From: Lindgomyces ingoldianus
Lineage: Eukaryota; Ascomycota; Dothideomycetes; Pleosporales; Lindgomycetaceae
Direction: 5' to 3'
Assembly: GCF_010093535.1 (NCBI RefSeq)
Contig: NW_022985176.1
Location: 497,769-561,768, forward strand
Length of the DNA: 64,000 nucleotides
Shown piece after piece: positions 58,783-64,000 of this stretch. Every line of letters begins with the position of its first letter. Position 1 is the first letter of the stretch. The translations under genes and the position numbers were made by a program. Below the pieces are notes generated by a model. It saw only the letters and a list, made by a program, of their open reading frames with translations, did not search any database and had not been told where the DNA came from.

Positions 58783-59751
58783 ATGTCAAGAGATTCGAAG
58801 AAAGCCGAAATCGTAGGCTTTCGGCCTTTGAGTCGCTCCATTTCCCTCTACGAGCCTCGAGAGCCCGCAAAAGGCCAGCTGATCATTCTCGCGACGTGGC
58901 TCGGCGGCACAGCAAAACACATCGCGAAATATACGACTCTCTACAAAACACTTGCTCCAAGCGCAAAGATACTGTTAATACAGGGACCTATCGATAGTTT
59001 TCTCGCGCCTTACCCCATTCAAAGGAGAAATATCCGACCTGCAATAGATCCCATCGCTCAAGTTGTGAAGGAATGCGGACATAGCGTCAACACTCTCGAC
59101 ACACGTCACGATGCTACGCACTCCTTGACTAGTCCACACATACTGCTACACATCTTCTCAAACGGCGGTGCAAACAACATCCTTCAGCTTCTGCAAGTAT
59201 GGAAGTCAGAGATAGGTAGCCCCCTCCCGCTTTCCGGTCTGGTCATCGATTCAGCCCTTGCAGTCGGCGGATACAAACAGAATTATCGCGGCTTCCAGCA
59301 AAGCATACCAAATGGTCTGATACTCAGACTTCTCGGCCCTGTAGCCGCCAGCTATGCCTTGCTGGTCTTGGAAACATCTATAGCGCTGGGCAGGTACCCA
59401 AGACCGGAAACTGCGATGCGTCAATGTATCTTCGATGAAACACTCGTACAGGTCGGCGAACCTGAAAACTTCTTGTACGATGTGAATAGAAATGATGGTA
59501 CAAAATCAGCCAAAACCAAGCGCATCTGCTATTTCGCTAGCAAAGCAGATCAAAACACGCCTTTTCAGGATATTATTAGTCATTCCAAAGAGGCAAAGGA
59601 GAGGGGCTGGGATGTGGATCTGCACCTGTGGGACGATACTCCGCACTGCAACCATTTGGGGAAACATGAGAAAGACTATATGGAGGCTGTGAAGAACATG
59701 TGGATGCCCAAGAAACCAGAAGCAGAAATCAGAGTGCGGTCGAAATTGTGA
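58783..59751 (+). CDS. PaxU/TMEM53-type (DUF829) alpha/beta hydrolase
   Basis: Intronless, 322 residues from ATG 58783, chosen over an upstream in-frame non-ATG start because the intervening residues do not match the family. QLIILATWLGGTAKHIAKY opens the core. HIFSNGGANN is the nucleophile-elbow-like motif of the DUF829 family (S in F-S-N-G-G), and DDTPHCNHLGKHEKDY near the C-terminus carries the likely catalytic His. PaxU, from the paxilline indole-diterpene cluster, belongs here, but most members have no known substrate and the name does not imply paxilline synthesis. The frame is intact. Its position between PKS debris and a P450 suggests it belonged to the same metabolite locus, which is inference. 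Confidence 0.82.
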   Translation: MSRDSKKAEIVGFRPLSRSISLYEPREPAKGQLIILATWLGGTAKHIAKYTTLYKTLAPSAKILLIQGPIDSFLAPYPIQRRNIRPAIDPIAQVVKECGHSVNTLDTRHDATHSLTSPHILLHIFSNGGANNILQLLQVWKSEIGSPLPLSGLVIDSALAVGGYKQNYRGFQQSIPNGLILRLLGPVAASYALLVLETSIALGRYPRPETAMRQCIFDETLVQVGEPENFLYDVNRNDGTKSAKTKRICYFASKADQNTPFQDIISHSKEAKERGWDVDLHLWDDTPHCNHLGKHEKDYMEAVKNMWMPKKPEAEIRVRSKL

Positions 59752-60373
59752 TTAGGGCCAAGATGAGACAACTTCTTTCAAGATCGTAAGATATCCACGC
59801 CTCGAACATAGCAAGTGATACAAAAGATAAGGACAGTCTCCCCATGACGGCGAGAGGTTGTCCGACTCGAAAGTGGGAAGTGGCACAGTGCATCTTACAT
59901 TGTGTACAGCCGGCCGGACATTACCGGGTAACTAAAGCTCACGGAAATCATATACACGAAAGACGCTATTAAGGATAGAGTGATAGCCTTGTATGGGTCC
60001 GCTCATAAGGCGGCGTCCATGCAGCAAGCCTTGCGTGATCTATGAAACAATAGCCTACACAATTGTTTTCCTAGTTTTGGACAACCAAGGGGCCATTGCA
60101 TATATCTTGCTCCTGGTACCGATCATTATAGGGTAATTTGATGTTACACAGCATACGCTTCGGACTCCGAGGAGCCTAGCCGTCAAATGGGTGTCAAAGG
60201 TGGGCGTTTTGTCCCCGCAGTGCTTGTACATTGCCTGTGTTCCACACATCTGCATCCTTCCCAAGCTCTTTAGTAGTCGTATACGTCTTAACGTCTTCTG
60301 AAACTTAGTCTTCATTGAAGACAACGGACATCATTGAACATCTGCTTCGAGAGGGACTCTAGAGACTTGAACG
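59752..60373. other. Intergenic region, no gene seen
   Basis: Normal composition. Promoter side of the P450 gene and 3' flank of the DUF829 gene. A minus-strand frame at 60324-60055 has no recognisable features. Confidence 0.45.
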
Positions 60374-62064
60374 ATGGTTTTTGGAGCTCTTAGCGCCCAC
60401 CTACACGCTCAACTCTGTTCTTTCCCATTAGGTTTTGCATATGCCTTCGCGTCCGTGATCTTGTTTCTCGTTGCTTTCCGATTATGGAAATTCACGATAC
60501 GACCACTCTTACATCCAGACGAGCCAAGTGAGCTACCATACTGGATTCCATACTTTGGCCATGCTTTCGCATACGTGAGGAGTGGGCATGATGTGATCAT
60601 GCAAGCGAAGTACGCCTAAATCTATTAAGCGTACCCAGTGGAAGCCCTGAAGCCTTACAACATACAGAGAATATCTCAACAACACACGCGAACCCTTCGC
60701 ACTTCAACTCAAAGATCGCAAAATATATTTCATCCTGCATCCAGATGACAGCACTGCAGTATATCGAAACACAACTACCATGTCGTTTATCAAGATTGTC
60801 GAACAGCTGCAACGAACATTTCGCATATCTGAAACAACAATGCGGACAGCTTGGCAACTGCCTAAATCGAAAGAGGAAGATAGGATGCAGACAATCGCTG
60901 GCGTGTCCAATCCGGGTTTGAAGAGTTTGGGCGATTTGAGTATGGATTTCTGGAAAGCTCAAGTTGCGGGAAAAGAATACAGAACCGTTGAATCTAAATT
61001 CTCACGCTTGATTGCAGATGAGTTAGCCAAGGAAGTCGCACGCACGGATATGAGAGATGGGGTATTCAGGTTACTTCCACTCATGCAAAGGGTTTTCCTG
61101 AGCGCAGGCATACGCACCTTCTTTGGTGAGAAACTCCTCGAGGTGGACCCTGATTTTGTAACCAAGTTCATCGTGTTTGATGATGAAAGTTGGAAGTTAT
61201 GGTTCAAGTGGTCATTCTCAAAAAAGATGTTTGCAAACAAGCGGAGAGTGGAGGAGTCACTGGAGAGATGGCTGGAGTTGCCTCGAGGGGAGAGAGGGGA
61301 GCTGGCGTATTTGGTAGATATGGTAGAGAAGACGCAGCTGGCGATAGGAACCCCGATCGATGACTTAGCGAAGATTATGAACTTGTTGATCTTTATGTGA
61401 GTAGCCCTCTACCTGACCATGAGGCCATGATAGCTGACTACCACACTGAAGTATCAACACGAACACATACAAAGCCGCATATTGGGCTACAGCCCATCTT
61501 CTCACGAGCTCTTCCATTCGAGATGATATCCAAACCGAGGTCTCGCGAGCACGGCAGCTCCTCAACTCGCACCAGCTTACTGAATCTTATCTTAACAACC
61601 TTCGTAGCGAAACGCCTCATATCACGGCCATATTTCACGAGTCTCTTCGCTACTACAGCGCCTCATCTTCAATCCGACTTACTCTCGCCCCAGTAGCGAT
61701 CGGAAAGCGCGTCATTCCTACCAAGTCTGTCGTCTTCATTCCTTTCCGTCCCTTGCACTACGACGCAGAAGTATTTGGGTCCGATGTCAATTCGTTCAAT
61801 CCGGATCGGTTTTTCAATGATAAAAAGCTATCAAGCTCGCAGAACTTCAAACCTTTCAGCGGTGGTAGTAGTTACTGCCCAGGGCGGGTACTTGCAAGGA
61901 TGGAGTTTGCGGTCTTTGTTGGGGAGCTGCTTGGCGCATACAATGTAGAGGTTCTAGGCGAGGGCAAGGTACCAACAACGGATGAGAAAACGCCAACGAA
62001 AGGAATTCTGATGCCGATAGAAAGAGAAGATATAAGCGTGAAGGTCTCCTGCAGAAAGCAGTAA
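60374..62064 (+). CDS. Cytochrome P450 monooxygenase with CYP7/8-like I helix
   Basis: Three exons, 60374-60609, 60668-61396 and 61452-62064, give 525 residues; introns are 58 and 55 bp. An N-terminal anchor (AYAFASVILFLVAF, about residues 21-34) is followed by LPYWIPYFGHA. The K helix reads HESLR (ExxR), then FNPDRF, and the heme-binding loop FSGGSSYCPGR supplies the Cys thiolate. The I helix region reads INTNTYKAAYW: the usual acid-alcohol pair of the A/GGxD/ET motif is absent and an Asn-Thr stands there, as in CYP7/CYP8-clan enzymes (sterol hydroxylases and isomerases). Such enzymes may hydroxylate, isomerise or cleave lipid-like substrates. The substrate is unknown. The frame is intact and plausibly functional at the ER membrane. 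Confidence 0.88.
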
Positions 62065-62547
62065 TCTATAGTGCCTAGACATATCAATCACTTGTACATC
62101 CTCTCGGGTTAAATATCGCCTCCCTTGATTGTTGGCGAATCTGCTAAATCCTGTGAGATAGATCGCGACTCCTCTCTCTGACGAAGAAATCACCCTAGTG
62201 CCAGTCTCACTTGGAAGCTGGGGGGTCAGCAAGCTTAGAAAGCGCTAAAAGATGAGTGAAGCCTTTGGCAGACGCAGAGATGAGTAACTGAGTTAATTGC
62301 TAAAGGAGTGTATTTAGGGTCTATATATATGCAAGAAAAGGGATAAGTAAGATCAGGCGACGTTCTTCGCTGACTAAGCTCGGTTATATTGCCACGTGAC
62401 GTCAAGCCCTTGCAGCTAAGCCAACCTCTCTTCAATTTCTTCTTAACCAACACAGCTGTAGTGCTTCGACCGCCCAACTCGTGCTTCACTTACTCGGATT
62501 TATTCCAGTAACTTTCTTAGCAAGAGTTTGCGAGCGGTCCTCTCATC
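62065..62547. other. Intergenic region, no gene seen
   Basis: Includes TATATATGC at 62324-62332 and a CT-rich leader just before the HET gene. No repeat or RNA gene recognised. Confidence 0.45.
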
Positions 62548-64000
62548 ATGCGTCTTCTGCGGCTCGAAGAGGACGGTGAGTTCAGCCTGATTGAACATGT
62601 TGGCAAGAATATTCCGCCATATGCAATTCTTTCGCATACTTGGGGAGAGGATCACGAGGAGGTTACTTTCAAAGACTTGAAGAAAGGTATAGGCAAGAGT
62701 AAGCCTGGATATTGCAAGCTTGCCTTTTGCAGAAAACAAGCGGCAAAAGACAACCTCCAGTATTTCTGGGTGGACACCTGCTCTATTGACAAGTCAAGTA
62801 GCGCGGAGCTTTCAGAAGCCATCAACTCCATGTTTCGCTGGTACTATGAATCAGCCAAATGTTACGTATATCTCTCCGATGTCTCAACCAGTGGGTTCGC
62901 CAACAACGACCAATCTTTCCAGAAGAGCAGATGGTTTACCCGAGGGTGGACACTGCAAGAGCTCCTTGCTCCCACAGCTGTTGAGTTCTTCTCTATGGAA
63001 GGCGATCTACTTGGTGACAAAGGTTCACTTGTGCAAGAAATTTCCAACACTACAGGCATATCGGTTAAAGCCCTCCAAGGAAGCTCTTTGTCCCATTTCA
63101 GCATCAACGAACGGATGTCATGGACAAGAAGACGAGAGACGAGACGCGAAGAGGATATGGCCTACTCTTTGCTGGGCATATTCAACATTCATATGCCACT
63201 AATTTATGGCGAAGGTCAAGAGAAGGCGATGAAACGGCTTCAGAAAGAGATAAGAGAGTCTTCCACAAACCAATCGCTTGTTTCATCCCCGTCACCTTTA
63301 ACAAACCCATCAAACCAAAAACCGAAACCATCTTCAAATGTGCCCTTTAACAGAGACCGCGACTTCATGGACCGCCCCAACATCTTAACTTGGATTAGCG
63401 AAAAGTGCACAGGGCAGTCCAGTCGCGCCGCACTTGTGGGTCTTGGTGGCGTAGGGTAGGTGAGCCTCTGTCGTTCGATAGCTCTATTGTTCTAACAATA
63501 CAATAGGAAGTCACAGATCGCAATTCAGTACTGTTACAATGTCCAGGACGTATCGCCACAAACCTGGGTATTCTGGGTGCATGCAAGCACGCAAGCGAGG
63601 TTTGAGGAAGGTTACCGCAGAATTGCTGAGGCTGCAAAGATAGATGGCTGGGACAATCCAAAAGCAGATGTTCTACGGCTCGTCCGCAGCTGGCTGTGCG
63701 ACAAGTCGAACGGGCGGTGGATGATGGTAGTCGACAGTGCTGATGACTTGAGTGTATTCTTCCCTCCGGCTCACGGAACACTGGTCACCGGAGCTACAAA
63801 TCTAAGCCAGTCGGCGGAGCCGCTGTCGGATTTCCTACCGCAATCCGCAAACGGGTCAATTCTCGTAACTTCCCGGAGTCGAGACGTAGCTTTTAGATTA
63901 ACGGGGAGTCAGAACTCCATCATAGAGATCAAGCCATTGGAGAAGGATGATGCGCTGGCTCTTCTCCGGAAGAAGCTTGGCTTCGATACCGATGATCGCG
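62548..64000 (+). CDS. HET-domain NLR (HET-NB-ARC), 3' end beyond the window
   Basis: Exon 1 (62548-63455) starts MRLLRLEED and holds a full HET domain: YAILSHTWGEDHEEVTF, YFWVDTCSIDKSSSAELSEAINSMFRWY, SRWFTRGWTLQELLAP, and the closing EEDMAYSLLGIFNIHMPLIYGEG. A 51 bp intron (63456-63506) sits inside the Walker A loop, and splicing gives GLGGVGKSQIAI. Exon 2 (63507 onward) continues the NB-ARC ATPase with a Walker B-like RWMMVVDSADD and the sensor segment GSILVTSRSRDVA, open to the window end. The missing C-terminus would normally be TPR, ankyrin or WD repeats. The architecture is that of fungal NLRs controlling heterokaryon incompatibility or non-self-triggered cell death. It is cytoplasmic and usually held inactive until ligand binding. 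No damage is visible. Confidence 0.9.

Noticed and set aside
1..64000. tRNA or rRNA genes
   Set aside because: TTCGA-type box B sequences occur (for example in the small LTR) but none came with a plausible box A and cloverleaf by eye. A tRNAscan run would settle it.

Overview
The window is nuclear DNA of a filamentous ascomycete (Pezizomycotina). The evidence is genes with 45-80 bp introns and CTAAC-like branch sites, a highly reducing polyketide synthase (PKS), MFS drug pumps, a HET-domain NLR, and large AT-rich blocks in which transposons carry the C-to-T / G-to-A damage of repeat-induced point mutation (RIP). I cannot name the species. A bipartite, RIP-partitioned genome of the Dothideomycetes or Leotiomycetes kind would fit.

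Layout. 1-7.1 kb is ordinary gene space: the 5' part of mcr1 (minus), a small Cys/His protein, a single-pass membrane protein and a DHA1 MFS pump. 7.1-12.5 kb has no gene I can support, but holds a 0.6 kb terminal-inverted-repeat element. 12.6-13.7 kb is a secreted Ser/Thr-rich wall-type protein. 14.5-24.8 kb is a graveyard: PKS fragments in both orientations, fragments of two fungal families of unknown function, a solo LTR and a RIP-damaged Tc1/mariner element. 24.9-52.8 kb is a nested transposon island: a pogo/Fot1-type element carrying a solo LTR, then a Crypton (tyrosine recombinase) interrupted by two copies of one Ty3/gypsy element. Copy 1 is itself interrupted by a small, undamaged, palindrome-rich LTR element that contains the 910 bp assembly gap. 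Copy 2 is interrupted by a second Ty3/gypsy family in the opposite orientation. Four LTR insertions there have exact 5 bp target duplications, so the order of events can be read.

53.5-62.1 kb looks like the remnant of a secondary-metabolite locus: the N-terminal half of the PKS ketosynthase (minus, broken), an intact-looking DHA2 pump, a head-to-head pair of truncated genes (FSH1-type hydrolase and Pth11-like/rhodopsin-domain protein), a PaxU/DUF829-type hydrolase and a P450. A HET-NB-ARC gene runs off the right edge.

The most striking inference is that the KS piece at 53.5-54.8 kb (minus) and the KS-AT-DH piece at 20.0-22.6 kb (plus) are halves of one gene. The left half ends at a phase-2 splice donor and the right half begins at a phase-2 acceptor. 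Joining them restores the KS reading frame, so a rearrangement, most simply an inversion of about 33 kb, broke the gene inside an intron. All exon structures are read by eye from splice motifs and family resemblance. No searches were run, and family names rest on recognised motifs.
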